DNA of 64,000 bases from Candidatus Gillettellia adelgis (GCA_020541285.1 CP047043.1:62001-126000); one strand, 5' to 3'; positions 39,727 through 52,314 are shown, numbered from the stretch's first letter. Numbers and translations: made by a program. The notes: generated from the letters alone by a model not told the origin.

Positions 39727-42113
39727 TGATTATGAAGACGCTTAGTAGTTACATCTGCTGAAATCTACATGACTATTTACCAATAAGTACCGATTCACAC
39801 TTCGTTTAGTAATCGTATTTCCTGCATATCGGTATCTAAGATAAGCACTGTAATTCGATATGAAAATTATCAGGATTTTTACGTTTTCTTGTGTCACATT
39901 CCCCTGTGCAACAAAATATGTTGTTATAAAAACGCAGTCCTGCATAGGATAACTAATGAATCTATAAGTTATTGTTCCTTATTTCTATAATCCTTTCGGC
40001 TATCCCGGTGTAGTTATTATAACCAAACGCCGCCGTATTTACTGGCAAAACATTAAATATCTATAATGTATTAATTTGAGAGGTTCAATAACGCTGAGTA
40101 CTTTTTATATCAATAAAAAGTAATTTATTTATACATCACTGGTTTATTACGCAGATACCTTCCAAAAGAGCAAGAATCTTTGTAATAAGTTGTCTGTTTT
40201 AATTGGTTAATTAGATAAAGACTCTCGAGGATCTATAACGTCGTGAATTTTTAAAATTCATATTATGTAGAGTATATCTTATGCGGTTTGATAACCTTAT
40301 CCATACTAAGTATAAAACGTGTTGGTTTGTTATAGTTAGCACCGATTTTAATTCAGGCGTTATGTACTAATAATAGGCGGCAGGGCAACTAAATTAATCA
40401 CGATCTAGGCGATCCTGGCATTTCTTTATTTAGGCGAAAGTAATGTTGTTCACTGTTGCTAGGTGAGTTACATGACTATAAAATAACAGTCGAGAAGCTT
40501 GTAAGTGTAATGTGTTGTTTACTGCTTATATATGATGTTTAAATTTTTATGTTATAAGTAATATTTCGGGTTTTCTAAGCTCGTTAGCTAATTAAGATTG
40601 TATATTTATTTTATACAGATGGATGGTGATTAACGTACTATTACTCTACCTACTGAAGTCATTAAGAATATTCAGCCTTATTTTATAGAGGACACTGAAA
40701 ATTCGTGCAGTATTTAGCGCATCAATTCAAGCCACTATATTGATGATATTTAGTACAATTCACATTTAATGCTTAAACAGCTGTGCAATAGGGTATTATA
40801 CGCTATAATTATAAATATAAGAAAACTTTTAAATGCTTTATATATTAATAGTAAAAAGATCTTTTGAAGATTAGAGTGTATTTTAAAGGCGTGATATCGT
40901 CTTTTATGGATAAAATTGCATCTTATACAAAGATGAATAGTTATCTCTCATATAAAGATGCATAGTAATATCGAGCAACCTATCGATTAAAATGGATATT
41001 TTGATCTACCGACTCACTGTTAAACGGCCAATTTTTATATATTTAGCTGTTGTGTCATGCATATAATACTACATTAAGAGTATGATGGCTGTTCCGAGTT
41101 TAAATTCAACAGACTAATGTTGCTATTAGCGGTGAATTAACGAATACCACGTGATTTATTTTTTAGATTACTATACAGTAGTTAAGATGATTGCGCGGAC
41201 GTTCATTACATCGAAAGCATGCATACTGCACTTGTAGTATAGAATCTTCGCGAATTTAGTAAAAACTACAGACAGTAACTATTGTCGTTGAAAAATTAAT
41301 GCTCGTACGAAGAGGTAGAGATAGCTGTGTTAGCATAGCAGTTATAAAGTATAATATTTGAAAAACTTAAATAAGTTGTTTCCAGCTATCTAACTCCATG
41401 TTTTCAGATCTCTGACTGTATATACCTTAAATTTTTAGAGGAAATTTCGATACACTAAGTATTTCTGGTGATTTAATCGTTCAGATATTATATTATTATC
41501 CGTTACACGAAAGTATTAACTTTATTTCTAAAAATCGGATAAAATCTGGCATAGTAGTTTGATTATTACTGTAATTTAATACTATTTATTTTTCTTAAAA
41601 GCATTCAGTACACTAGTGCTGATAGACTGTTCAGTAATTGCTCGCTCTTTGGTATGTAGGTCTCTGAAAATGCAAGAAATATTATGAGGATTACTTTTTA
41701 TTACGTACAGATAAGCAGTATACACAATCCATGGTTTTTATGATGCTTTACATGCGTTAAATTTTAATGATTTTTGTTGCGATTCTGAAAATAGGTAGGA
41801 TTTTACAATCTTGTTCTTTAATTGCTAAAAGTGTAATGTGGTAGTTCAAGTTGACTGTAAACGCCGATTCTAGCACCATAATTGTGCGACGCAGGGTTAA
41901 TTTATCGCATGCTAAGCATCATGAGATTACGTGATTCTGTAAGGGCTTTCTGGGTACTAAACATAATGTTTTGCACTTTATTAATATTGTACCAGTGTAG
42001 TTTTGCTTAAAGATGATAAATAACAATATTCTGCGTGATTCTAAGAATCTTAAATTTAGCAATCATTATTAATATCCTGTGCGCATTATACATGATAACA
42101 AAGATGTGTTTCA
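39727..42113. other. gap downstream of dapE, no recognised gene
   Basis: 2.4 kb of AT-rich DNA. The E. coli neighbours of dapE (ypfN, ypfH, purC, bamC, dapA) were considered, and none could be read on either strand. Confidence 0.45.
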
Positions 42114-42145
42114 ACCTATTTAGTGATGCTAAATAGGTGCTTTTA
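42114..42145 (+). terminator. orphan intrinsic terminator-like stem-loop
   Basis: Perfect 10-bp stem (ACCTATTTAG/CTAAATAGGT, 42114-42123 and 42129-42138) with loop TGATG, followed by GCTTTTAT. In the plus direction it resembles an AT-rich intrinsic terminator. No intact plus-strand gene ends before it, so it may mark the end of a lost gene. Confidence 0.4.
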
Positions 42146-43654
42146 TAATCGCTATAATATGCCAATCTTGAGAGATATACGGCGTTATAGTAGTAAATTA
42201 ATTGAGTGACTACAATATGTTATACCTAGTATGATGAGTAATCATTTAATCATTCCGTAGCGTGTAGTATTTATAAGTGAAGTAATTGATACTCATGTAT
42301 ATCATGTTGTACAAAGTGTAATGTGATAGTTGTGCTCTAGTTTGACAATCTCTATGCGAAAAAATTAAGATGTAGATAACTATCTTATAGTGTGATTAGA
42401 GTTTTGGATGTATTATACTATTGCATCTGTGATGACGCTATTTATAGATTCTATAAAAGAGAAAGGATTTATTATTTCAGATAAATAGACATATCTAGGA
42501 TCGTACCTTACTCACATTATATTCATCAATAAATTATGAAGACATGCATATCAGTTATTTTGTTGTATTACGTTATAAGTATGTCTTTTCTTTTATATTG
42601 GGCAAGGAAGATATGCTTAGATTTTTGTTGTCCTTGTAATATATAATACTTATGACCATCACCAAGCAAAATATTGGCTTAGTGATAAAATCTGATAATT
42701 AAAGGATAAATATGTTCTTTGTGTTGAGTCTAGTGAGCGATTTACCGTAATGAATATAGATAAATCATGAGATCTTATTTTATCTTTGTCTTATCTTTTA
42801 GTATCTATACTTACTAGTAATTTTTAAAAATATAGTGAGTATAACAAATAAAATGCTGGATATTAATCCAATATAGTTGATTAAATAGTATGTAATATAG
42901 AAAGTCAAATATTTATCTATTCCTGTAAATTACAGGAGGTTCATGCAATCTATAAACAGGATTTACGATGGACGATGATTGCCTGTTTTGTTCATGCAGA
43001 AGTTAATAATTATGAGTACTTAGATTCTGATTGATACATACGAAATGCTAGTAATTAACACTTTAAACATCTAGTTCTTGGATGTTGCTTGCATTTAAAT
43101 AAATAAGTTTTTGATTTATTTAATGGGGATATTACTGTTTTGGTACAGTAGTGTTCATAATGTCAGATTAAATTGTGATTATAATAGGTTTTATGGATCG
43201 AAAGAGTTTCGATATTAGCATTCTAGGATGCTATCGCATAAAATAAGAAATAATAACTATTATTAATGCAGCATAATAATGCTGCTAAACATTATGATTT
43301 TTTTATGATACACAAGCAAGGAAGAGGCAATGAAGGTACTTATTAAAATAGCAGTATGATAGAAGAGTTTTTTGCGCGTTTAACGAGCGATAGGCACTGA
43401 CGACGTGAGTACTTTATTATAGTAATCAGTAGGTATTACTGATTATATCATGAGGCATGGGAATATCATATTCGATAATATAAGCTAATCTTGATCTTAA
43501 CGATGCTGTAATCACTGCTCTATTAAGAAGTTGAATAGAATAATTATGGTTAGTATCACGAATACAGCTAAAAGTAACGCGTGAGTCACTTGCATAAAAT
43601 AGTAAACGTACAGATAACTTGAAGTGTACACAATCTATTAACGTAATACAACAG
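42146..43654. other. gap downstream of pgpA
   Basis: 1.5 kb downstream of the nusB-thiL-pgpA run, where dxs and ispA might have been; neither was recognised. Directly after pgpA the minus strand is open without a stop for about 76 codons (43426-43654) but has no ATG, GTG or TTG early in it. A 9-bp inverted repeat (TAATCAGTA/TACTGATTA) lies at 43423-43446. Confidence 0.4.
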
Positions 43655-44173
43655 TTACATTAACCAGGAATAATTTATTAGGTAAATAATCCCGGCTGAC
43701 AATATCCCCGCAAAGATATCATCAATCATAATACCTATTCCGCCACGTACGTTGTGATCAAGCCAACGAATCGGTATAGGTTTCCAGATGTCCAAGACTC
43801 TAAAAATTATTAAACCAACGATCACCCATTGCAAATTATTAACTGGTAATGCTGTTAGCGTAATCCACATACCAACAAATTCATCCCATACAATACTGCT
43901 ATGATCATGTACTTGTATATCCCTTGTGGTCTGATAGCAAACATAAATACCAATGCAAATACTGCATGTTATTAGTAGTGAATAGAGTGGCCATGATAAT
44001 TGAATCAATAGCAACCAGCATGGGATTGCTGCTAATGACCCCATAGTGCCAGGCATTACAGGAAATAAACCAATACCAAATCCCGTAGCTAGTAGGTGCC
44101 ACGGATTACATATGCGAATGCGGCGTTTAGCAGAATCTTTAAGAGCTTCTCTAAGAGATGCTAAAATGGTCAA
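43655..44173 (-). CDS. pgpA: phosphatidylglycerophosphatase A
   Basis: Removes the phosphate of phosphatidylglycerophosphate to give phosphatidylglycerol in the inner membrane. It has 172 residues, like E. coli PgpA. Visible are [20 protein letters not shown] with [10 protein letters not shown], the acidic motif [30 protein letters not shown] and [12 protein letters not shown]. Several hydrophobic helices lie between them. The start [11 protein letters not shown] overlaps the end of thiL by 23 bases, which supports translational coupling. Confidence 0.95.
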   Translation of the reverse strand: MTILASLREALKDSAKRRIRICNPWHLLATGFGIGLFPVMPGTMGSLAAIPCWLLLIQLSWPLYSLLITCSICIGIYVCYQTTRDIQVHDHSSIVWDEFVGMWITLTALPVNNLQWVIVGLIIFRVLDIWKPIPIRWLDHNVRGGIGIMIDDIFAGILSAGIIYLINYSWLM

Positions 44174-45128
44174 AATCTTTCCATATTAGTTTCACGATTT
44201 TATCATGGTAATAGAATTTTATTCCTTCTGAGAGCGCAATGATCTGACCGATGCACGTATAATTAGTATTAAAATTTTGTAATGCTGCCGTCATTGCATG
44301 ACACTGAATGTCTGGTATAGTAAAACATAATTCGTAATCTTCGCCGCCCGTTAACCCCCAATACAACGCTTGTTTAGCATCGGTGTTGCGATGCAGTGTT
44401 TTAGATAACGGTAACTTATCTAGATTAAGCTGCGCTCCTTGTCTGCTAGTTTTTAAAATATGTTTGAGATCTACAATCAAACCATCGGAAATATCGATGG
44501 CTGAACTGGCTAGATCACGTAGAGCTTTACCTTGTAATATACGTGGCTTTGGACGCAGGTGACGATCAATGAGGTAATTTCGGTCTTGCATATCTTGAAC
44601 TTTTAGATGACCCTGAAGAATTGCTAAACCAGCAGCACTATCACCCAGTGTACCAGTAACATAGATTTTATCGCCGATTCGCGCTCCACCGCGAGTCAAA
44701 GCTTTTCCAGGTGGAATTAATCCGTGAATAGTTAGTGTTATGCTTAGCGGACCACGTGTGATATCGCCACCAATCAATTGCATGTTATAATAATGAATTT
44801 CTTTGAATAGGCTATCACTAAACGCTTGAAGCCAATCTGTATTTACTGTAGGTAAAGTTAGTGCCAGTGAGAGCCAAGATGGATTGGCACCCATTGCTGC
44901 TAAATCACTTAAGTTAACTGATATGGCTTTATAGCCAAGGTCGGTTGGATCAATATCTGGTAAAAAATGAATACCAGAAACAAGGGTATCTGTGCTTATA
45001 GCTAAAATCTGATTATCTTTTACTGTGAGAAGTGCACAGTCATCTCCAATGCCCAACTTTACATCCTGGCGTAAATGTTTAAGTCGGTTAAAATAGCGTG
45101 AAATAAGGTCAAATTCGCTATATGTCAT
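44151..45128 (-). CDS. thiL: thiamine-monophosphate kinase
   Basis: Phosphorylates thiamine monophosphate to the active cofactor thiamine diphosphate. From the ATG at 45128 it has 325 residues, as in E. coli, beginning [13 protein letters not shown]. Another ATG two codons upstream (45134) is in frame but sits too near the GGA ribosome site. Nucleotide and metal motifs are [58 protein letters not shown] and [10 protein letters not shown]. Part of nusB-thiL-pgpA. Whether the rest of thiamine synthesis exists cannot be told here; ThiL also serves salvage. Confidence 0.96.
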   Translation of the reverse strand: MTYSEFDLISRYFNRLKHLRQDVKLGIGDDCALLTVKDNQILAISTDTLVSGIHFLPDIDPTDLGYKAISVNLSDLAAMGANPSWLSLALTLPTVNTDWLQAFSDSLFKEIHYYNMQLIGGDITRGPLSITLTIHGLIPPGKALTRGGARIGDKIYVTGTLGDSAAGLAILQGHLKVQDMQDRNYLIDRHLRPKPRILQGKALRDLASSAIDISDGLIVDLKHILKTSRQGAQLNLDKLPLSKTLHRNTDAKQALYWGLTGGEDYELCFTIPDIQCHAMTAALQNFNTNYTCIGQIIALSEGIKFYYHDKIVKLIWKDFDHFSIS

Positions 45129-45180
45129 AATCATAATTCCAATGATAATAATGTAAAATTAAGGATATTGCTTTAATATT

Positions 45181-45597
45181 TCATTGTTCCTTGCGAAGGA
45201 TGAGTGCCGCTTTATCTAATACACCATTTACAAATTTATGGCTATCTGAAGCGCCGAAGATTTTTGTTAATTCAATGGCTTCGTTGATAACTACTTTATA
45301 AGGAATATCCTTGCGCATTTTCAGCTCAAAAAGTGCAATATGTAAGACTGCACGCTCTATCTGCCCTAGTTCATCAAGTCTCCGTGATAAAATGGGAGTC
45401 ATTAGTGTATCCAGCATATTTATGTTCATTGCTACACCAAAAAACAACGCGCGAAAATAAGGAATATCAACACCGTTGATATCCTGCTCTGTAAGGAAGT
45501 GAGATACAATATCAGCAATGTTATTTTTAGATAACTGCCAAGAATACAGAGCCTGAACAGTCCATTCACGAGCACGACGACGAGTAATAGGTTTCAC
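45181..45597 (-). CDS. nusB: transcription antitermination protein NusB
   Basis: Binds boxA RNA with ribosomal protein S10 during rRNA transcription. It has 138 residues (E. coli 139), starting [23 protein letters not shown]. It keeps the arginine-rich N-terminus, the helix with [18 protein letters not shown] and the conserved [31 protein letters not shown]. It begins 26 bases after the ribH fossil, which was the gene ahead of it in the ancestral operon. Confidence 0.97.
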   Translation of the reverse strand: MKPITRRRAREWTVQALYSWQLSKNNIADIVSHFLTEQDINGVDIPYFRALFFGVAMNINMLDTLMTPILSRRLDELGQIERAVLHIALFELKMRKDIPYKVVINEAIELTKIFGASDSHKFVNGVLDKAALILRKEQ

Positions 45598-45623
45598 ACA
45601 ATTTCCCTTACTACATTAAGGTT

Positions 45624-46079
45624 TTAACCTTGAAGTATATTAATCATTTTAAGTACAATGATCGCTGTCTCAGTGCTTTATTGCCTGCTTTATGCTAGCA
45701 AGTTCAATAGCCTGTTCAATGGTTCTTGTAGTTAGCACGCCCAAAGCAACTAGATATCAGTTGTGGTAGCAATACTACTAATGCCAGAACTAATTGCATT
45801 TTTCTACATACTTGCAATGCGCACTGTTTCCAAAAATCAGGATACTTAGTTCGATAATTTCTTCATCTTTTCGGTATTAGCTAGTACGCGAGTCGCTCAG
45901 GTAGATCGCAACGCCTAGCACTTAAACTATGGTAATATTATTGTTAGCAACTTTACGCATACACTTAAGTATATCAATGGCATCTTAAATCAACTGCTAT
46001 TGATGAAGTTATTAAAACATGCAATTGCAATAGCTACGTGCATATTTAGAATCGTACTCACATCCTCAATAACTTTCAT
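45624..46079 (-). pseudogene. ribH: ribH (ribE) fossil, lumazine synthase
   Basis: Lumazine synthase makes the direct riboflavin precursor. The old start is still clear: AAGGGG, then ATG at 46079 and MKVIEDVSTILN, followed by HVAIAIACFNNFINSS and a TGA (E. coli RVAITIARFNNFINDS). Near the end VALGVLTTRTIEQAIELAS matches VAFGVLTTESIEQAIERAG, and KMINILQG with TAA at 45624 matches EMINVLKAIKA. The middle is frameshifted and carries stops. Length is 456 bases against 471 in E. coli, so decay came through small changes and not a large deletion. Confidence 0.9.
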
Positions 46080-46199
46080 AGTGATTCCCCTTGAAATAGG
46101 TTTCATGCTCTCAATAACTGATATTCTATGGCTGTCTTATTGTGAATGGAAACCAAAATTCATCGAAATAAATGCGTAGAGAAACGATTTTAACAGCTA

Positions 46200-46500
46200 C
46201 AACAAGTGGTGTGGATGAGTCTAATTAATTCTCATATAGTAACTAAAATAAATACATATTTAATATCATTACCAATTAAAGCCTGTCGGGCATCAATGAG
46301 AACTATAAGTGAGGAGCTTGTTAGGTGTGATCGTTATTGTCCTGAAAACGTTAACTCAATATGCGTAGCCTTATTAAGGCATGAGTCGTGATCAAACAAA
46401 TTTCTTGCATAATATAGATATAGTAAAATACTAGATGGAATATTTAAGTATCTTATAGGAAGAATGAAAAGAATAATACTTTATTTATCTTTATATCTTT
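46200..46500 (-). pseudogene. ribD: ribD fossil (riboflavin deaminase/reductase), internal part
   Basis: RibD precedes ribH in the ancestral operon. On the minus strand LITTHALIRL resembles WITSPQARRD, and shortly after, in another frame, RSHLTSSSLIVLIDARQAL resembles QSHAILTSSATVLADDPAL of the E. coli RibD reductase domain. Both pieces are in the correct order. They lie closer to ribH than native length allows, so several hundred bases of the ribD 3-prime part must have been deleted. The deaminase domain was not found. Confidence 0.5.
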
Positions 46501-49317
46501 AATATTTATTAAATATATCTTTTTATAGTAAATCAGTTGTGTTATTAGTAATTTTAACCTTAAAATTTAATATTTTAAATAAATCCTATGTTGTAAAACT
46601 GAACTGCAGTGTATTAATAAGCATAAGGGTATTAGATTACGTTTTTCGTGATTTCTATGATACTTTGACTATAGATAAAAGTATGTTACTTGTTCTCAAA
46701 AGGTTATATAAAACTTGGGTACTGTGTAAATATAGCTATAAATCAAAATGTTTTGTATTCTGTGAAAGTATTATTCATTTACACAATACTTTAATGTTTT
46801 CATGAGTGTATCATGTAAATTTAAATGTTTTTCATAAAAATTGATAATATCATACGTGTGCATAATAGCAAGATATCCATCTACAGTGTGGTTTTTGAAA
46901 ACATGTTGGCTGACTATCACAGTATCATTAATATGCCATAAAATGTTTATATTATCAATGTGTATAGATTACATAATGATTTTTCTAATTATTGCTTAAG
47001 AAAATAGTATGTAACATGTTGTATCAATAATGTAATGCCTAAAATTTAGACTTTAGTGTGCTAGAATATCATTTTTATGTAATATTTAAAGTATTCATAT
47101 CGATGCACATACCGCCAGGTGTAGTTAAATGTCGGACAGCAAGTACTGGTAGCAGAAGAATAATCTTCTATCTCCACGTATTTTACGTTTATAAACTATA
47201 AAGAATGAACAAATCTCAAATAGAGATGGTAGTTCATCATGCCATGATAGATACGTGATATTCTTATCTCTTGCTTCACCATTAGTCCTGGTAATGGAGT
47301 GATAATCTAGAGAACGGTACTAATTACCATAGTATTCCAGTAGTGGAATACATGGTCTTAATTACAGTTAAAATTATTAGTATTCTAATTTAGTATGCCT
47401 TTAAACCGTACGTTTTAGTATTTTATAAGAATATACCTATGGTAATAAAACATGTGATCGCACTTATAAAACAAGTAATATCATTTGATTAGTTAATAAA
47501 ATTTTACTATATTATTTTTAATAGAACGTTTTCTTTAACGAATATTTTAAATCGTTCAAAATTTAGTCTATTGTTTTAATCATTAAACTTAATGTAAAGG
47601 TCCTTGTCAATGTATAAGGGTGAATTTTTTATGAGCAAACGACATTACTAACTTACATGTTTTTCATTATAACTCTGATAATTATTCTGATGAAGCGTTT
47701 GTTTAGAGCGTCTTGTATAAGGAACACATATTAAGCCAGTTGTATTAGTCTGCGATCCTTTCAATTAAAGTAGGTATAAGAGATGGATTATTGATATTTA
47801 TATCTAGTGCATAGACATAGACACTGCGTTGTTTTTTAGGCTATGTAGTATGAGTTAGACGATCATAGTAATGACGCTATACACAATGCATGTGAGACAC
47901 TATGCAGTGGATAGACATTAATATAGATTGTTAGTTAAAACAGTGTGTTAGAAATTTATATATCCAGATTTTTTGGTTATCTAAGTCTGGATAGCTTATT
48001 TATAAGGTACTAAATACTGTATATATGGCATCGTTACTTAAGATATATCTATCACTGACGAGCAACCACTATAACTATCTAGAATTTGCTTTACTCGTTA
48101 AGTGCTGTAGTATTTAATCTTTTTATTGAACGTTTAAGTCTAGCTGATGAGTTGAAGAGTTAATACACTATGATAGTATACGGGTTGACGTAGAATTCTC
48201 ATATACTAATCGTTTTCAAGAGAGATATCAATAAGCTATATAGCATTCCCTCCGCGCTTAACTGTATTAATATTAACGCTTATTTATATAAAGTCAAGTA
48301 GCTCCAGGAAACAGTTAAGCTTTGAGGCAAATAGCGTTAGAGCACTTCTGCCAATATTGCTCACTGAGATAAAAACTTATGCATAATGTGTATTTTGTAA
48401 ATTATATAGATTTTACGACTAAAGTAAGGAATTTAGATTATCTGTCACTGCACGTTCTTATATTTTTAGTAGTCAAACCGAACAATCAGTATAAATAAAA
48501 TTTATTATATATAGAGGATATTTGAAAATGGCATAAGGCGTTCGTGATGTCACGCATGATACTTTAGCGTATAAAATATCTCATAAATCTATGTGAAAAA
48601 ACGTATAGATCTGTTTCACTGACTGTTGTGTATTTTATTTAAGAGGTTAAGTAACTTAAAACCTTCACGTAATTAAGTAAAAAAGCCAAACAAACTACTG
48701 TATTAAGTAAAGAATTAATAATATTAATGATTTATATGTACTTATATTCTCTGAAGTTAGAATGCTGCACTGAACATGGTACTAGAATACATTCTTCATT
48801 ATGCGACTGCAGCTGCTTTAATGACAGATGGTTCACTGTGTATATGGTATAAAAAGTTAAAATATAGCATGAACTAACTAGTATACATGTTAAATTTAGA
48901 GTAATTATGATTTTTAAGAATAAGCGGTCATGGTTATTAATACTGTAATAGATGATTATACATGCTATATAGTATAGCTAGGATATAAACACCTAATATT
49001 TTAAAATAATATTTACTTCGTTACTTTGCATATACTATTACTATAATAGATAAATATTTTATGATATTTGTTTTGAAGGATATTAGGAATTAATCAGTAT
49101 ATATTCATTTATTTAACTAAATATTATATAGCAAAAATTAAAAAACTGTTTATTATCGCATGGTGTTGAGTTGAAGCTATGTTATAGTAAAGAATCTTAT
49201 AATCTTAGGATCAAGCAGTTTTTATTCTCAATGGGTATCAATATGCGCATGTAACATGCGAATGATTTGTTATTATTTGTATTTTAGAATTGAGATTCTT
49301 GTATCTATCGATGTTGT
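46501..49317. other. gap, no recognised gene
   Basis: 2.8 kb of very AT-rich DNA right of the rib fossils. The longest open frame is 88 codons at 46539-46805 plus and is rich in Leu, Lys, Tyr and Val with no motif. The nrdR gene, which stands before ribD in E. coli, was not seen. Confidence 0.5.
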
Positions 49318-49352
49318 CATTCACACTGTATTTATTGTATACAGTGTGAATG
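49318..49352. repeat. perfect 14-bp inverted repeat
   Basis: CATTCACACTGTAT (49318-49331) and its exact reverse complement (49339-49352) flank the 7-base loop TTATTGT. Weaker pairing continues outward (ATCTAT on the left with ATAGAT on the right). No T-run follows on either strand. No intact gene lies within 2 kb on either side. Confidence 0.9.
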
Positions 49353-51393
49353 ATGCTATAGATGTACTAGATACTCATAATCCTAAGATATTTAATGTAT
49401 TAATTTTAGAGAAAGCACTACTATAATTCTCATAAGAAGCATGGTTAGTGATATTATGTGAACTGACGAGGTAAGTGCTAAGATATATCTTCTGTATCTT
49501 TTCATGCCTAGCTCGTTTCTGTTACTGTAAATACATACAATAACTCTAATAGCCTAGTTACGTGTATATTTATCTACTCAAGATGATTTGCCAAAGAAAT
49601 ATATACGTATCTTCTTAAGTATTATATGGTAACATCCATGTTATATCTGACAAAATATAATTTTTCCTATTTATGGGAAATATCAAACATAAATGTTTAT
49701 CTGATATTACGACCAGGTATAATCATACACACTCTAATGTCGTGATAATTGAATGAATATACCATGCAGGTCTACATGAGAATATTCAAATGTATTTATA
49801 ACCTTAAGCTATAAATCTTTACTGATTAAAATATTTATTTTACGAGCACTTTTTATCACATAATCATGCAGTTACACTTATCGCGCAGTAAAAGATACGA
49901 TGGATATCGTAGTAAGATACCTGTTTGAAAAATAATGAACTATATCATAAATTATGCTTGACAAAATTATGTAGACCGTAATCTATTGGAGTGATACATG
50001 GTGAAATTTTGCTATCCGATTTAGATGTAAAATCTCCATTACTGATAATGGAATGATCAGTCTTTAAGATTACTATAAATCTCTATTATCTTGTCTTAAT
50101 AAGCAACTAAGATGAATAAAACAAGCTAAAGTACATATAATTTATAGCATTATAAAATGCTGCGTATTAGCTTATTCATACTGGCTAAAATCAATTTAGT
50201 TTTTCTTAAAACTTATCATTTTATTTGCTTACTGTTAAGGTATTCATTATATGAATAAGTTATGCGCTTTATAATCACTGTGATACGGTAAGATATTTCC
50301 TTTTGTATTATAATAACGCTTTCTTAGTTAAGAATTGTGAGTTATTTATTTCAAGTTACCTGATACATTATTAGCAAACTACTATCTGAATAATAGTCGT
50401 TGCTGATGAATATTCTGTGTTATGCGAGCATATGATAAGATCTGTTAATATCTTGATAAGTCTCAATGCTATCTTAGTTTCCGTAAAAGCATTACTTTGA
50501 TAGAATCATCTAAAGTTTCAGGATAATTTAAAAATGCTGTTATGATTAACGCCACCATTAATAATAGCAATATACCTGGATGGGTAGTTACTATATGACA
50601 AGTCTAGCACTGCTACCAAAGAGCTCCAGAACATATTTTTAGATGTACATGATATTACTACTTTAGATTTGGATGAGTTGTCTCATTATAACGTTATAAT
50701 GTCAAACATTAGAGTTAAAAATCATATCTTTCTGTGATGTGTTGATTTATCAGATATTATTTTGTAAGTATAAAGTATCTAGTTTTACATTGACGAATCG
50801 TCCAATTAAAACTAATCGTCCAATTAATAAGTTATTTCTTTTATGGTATAAGTTTGGTTAATGTAATCCTTATTATGGATAAGGAGCTTTTTGATGATTT
50901 TTAGTATTTATTAATAGTGTCTAATGGTACTTTAATCTCTGCTAAATTAGCCTTGAAGCACTGTTCACGATGATATGCATTAAAATTCAACATAAATCTC
51001 ACTAAACATGGGATGTTTAGTGTTAGTAATGATCGTCAATCACCATGTGAATGCAACTAAAGTTCTGTGGTCATTTTGTTTAGGGTGATCTTTTATATTA
51101 CAAAAATTTTTATATTTTATTTATGAGTATTATATGATTTTAAGTATGTTATTATTCTGAGTTTTAATATTCGTATCTCGTACAATACAGATTAGAGTAT
51201 TGAGCATTTTTTATGCTAACGCTAGCAAAAAAAAAGTAAAAGTAAAGCGATGGCTTACTATTATGAGTTATAGCTATATATTTACATATAAGATATGTGT
51301 ATTTATCAATAGATATGCGGGTAAGTTACTAATAATTAAATAAAAGAATTATCATCAAACGAAGTACACCTCATAAAGGTAAGAAGTATTTCT
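49353..51393. other. gap downstream of lpxL, no recognised gene
   Basis: 2.0 kb of AT-rich DNA. No motif, RNA or clear terminator for lpxL was seen. Confidence 0.5.
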
Positions 51394-52314
51394 TTAATAC
51401 AAAGACGTCGAACCATATGGCCTGGTTTTAAAACGACGGTGTAGCCACATATATTGCTCGGGCGCTCGCATAATTTCTTGTTCTAATACTTTATTCATAT
51501 AAGCAGCTGCAGCTATCTTATCAGAGATCGGATAATTTTTTAGCACAGGTTGAATTAACAAGTCATAGCCAAAGCCGTTTTCACGGCGAATTAGCACCAC
51601 CGGAAGCATCGACGGTTTAGCTATACGCGCTAGCATAAAGGTGCCGCTCGTAGTCGCAGCTTTTTCGACGGCGAAAAATGGGGCGAATACACTACCGTGT
51701 GGGCCGTAATCTTGATCTGGTGCAAACCAGACATGTTCACCATGTTTTAGTGCACGTACTATACCTCGAAGATTCCTGCGATTGAGCATAGCTTTATTAG
51801 AACGCATACGACCTTTGGTTTGAACCCATTCCATTGCTTTATTGTTATGTGGACGGTACGTTGCTATCATTGGTTGACACAATCCCATAGCGCGCCCTCC
51901 CAACTCCAGTGACATAAAATGTACGCCAATTATTAATATACCTCTTTGGTTTTTCTGTGCTGCTTTTAGATTCTGAATACCGATTACGTTAAACCAGCGC
52001 TTAATGCGTTTATCCGACCAAAACCAGGCCATACCAGTTTCTAACAAACCCATGCCGAGTGATGCAAAATTATCGACTACTTTCCGTTGACGCTGAAATG
52101 TATCCATCTCTGGAAAACAGAGCTCTAGGTTGCGATACGCAATGGCAACTCTGCGTTTTAAAAAACGCATTGAACTGCGTCCTATCCAAAGACCAAACCG
52201 ACGTAATAATGGGTAAGGCAGTTGAATTAGTAAGAATAGCACGAATAAACCACACCAAGTTTTCCAATAGCGCGGGTGCAATAGTGCTGATTGGAATTTT
52301 TTCGGATGTTTCAT
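51394..52314 (-). CDS. lpxL: lipid A biosynthesis lauroyl acyltransferase
   Basis: Adds a secondary acyl chain to Kdo2-lipid IVA at the inner membrane. It has 306 residues, identical in length to E. coli LpxL (HtrB). It has an N-terminal membrane helix (TWCGLFVLFLLIQLPYPLL), the catalytic H-x4-E in IGVHFMSLELGGR, YRPHNNKAMEW, RSNKAMLNRRNLRG, the WFAPDQDYGP segment and the C-terminal EQYMWLHRRFKTRP. LpxL is favoured over its relatives LpxM and LpxP by the start KFQSALLHPRYWKTW and the end of the protein. It stands alone. Its presence indicates an outer membrane with acylated lipid A. Confidence 0.93.
   Translation of the reverse strand: MKHPKKFQSALLHPRYWKTWCGLFVLFLLIQLPYPLLRRFGLWIGRSSMRFLKRRVAIAYRNLELCFPEMDTFQRQRKVVDNFASLGMGLLETGMAWFWSDKRIKRWFNVIGIQNLKAAQKNQRGILIIGVHFMSLELGGRAMGLCQPMIATYRPHNNKAMEWVQTKGRMRSNKAMLNRRNLRGIVRALKHGEHVWFAPDQDYGPHGSVFAPFFAVEKAATTSGTFMLARIAKPSMLPVVLIRRENGFGYDLLIQPVLKNYPISDKIAAAAYMNKVLEQEIMRAPEQYMWLHRRFKTRPYGSTSLY

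Noticed and set aside
42968-43000. MDDDCLFC start resembling a HIT-family protein
   Set aside because: The frame stops after 12 codons, the HIT histidine triad is not found downstream, and the match is too short.
46539-46805. 88-codon open frame on the plus strand
   Set aside because: Composition is that of AT-rich noncoding DNA, with no motif and no gene context.
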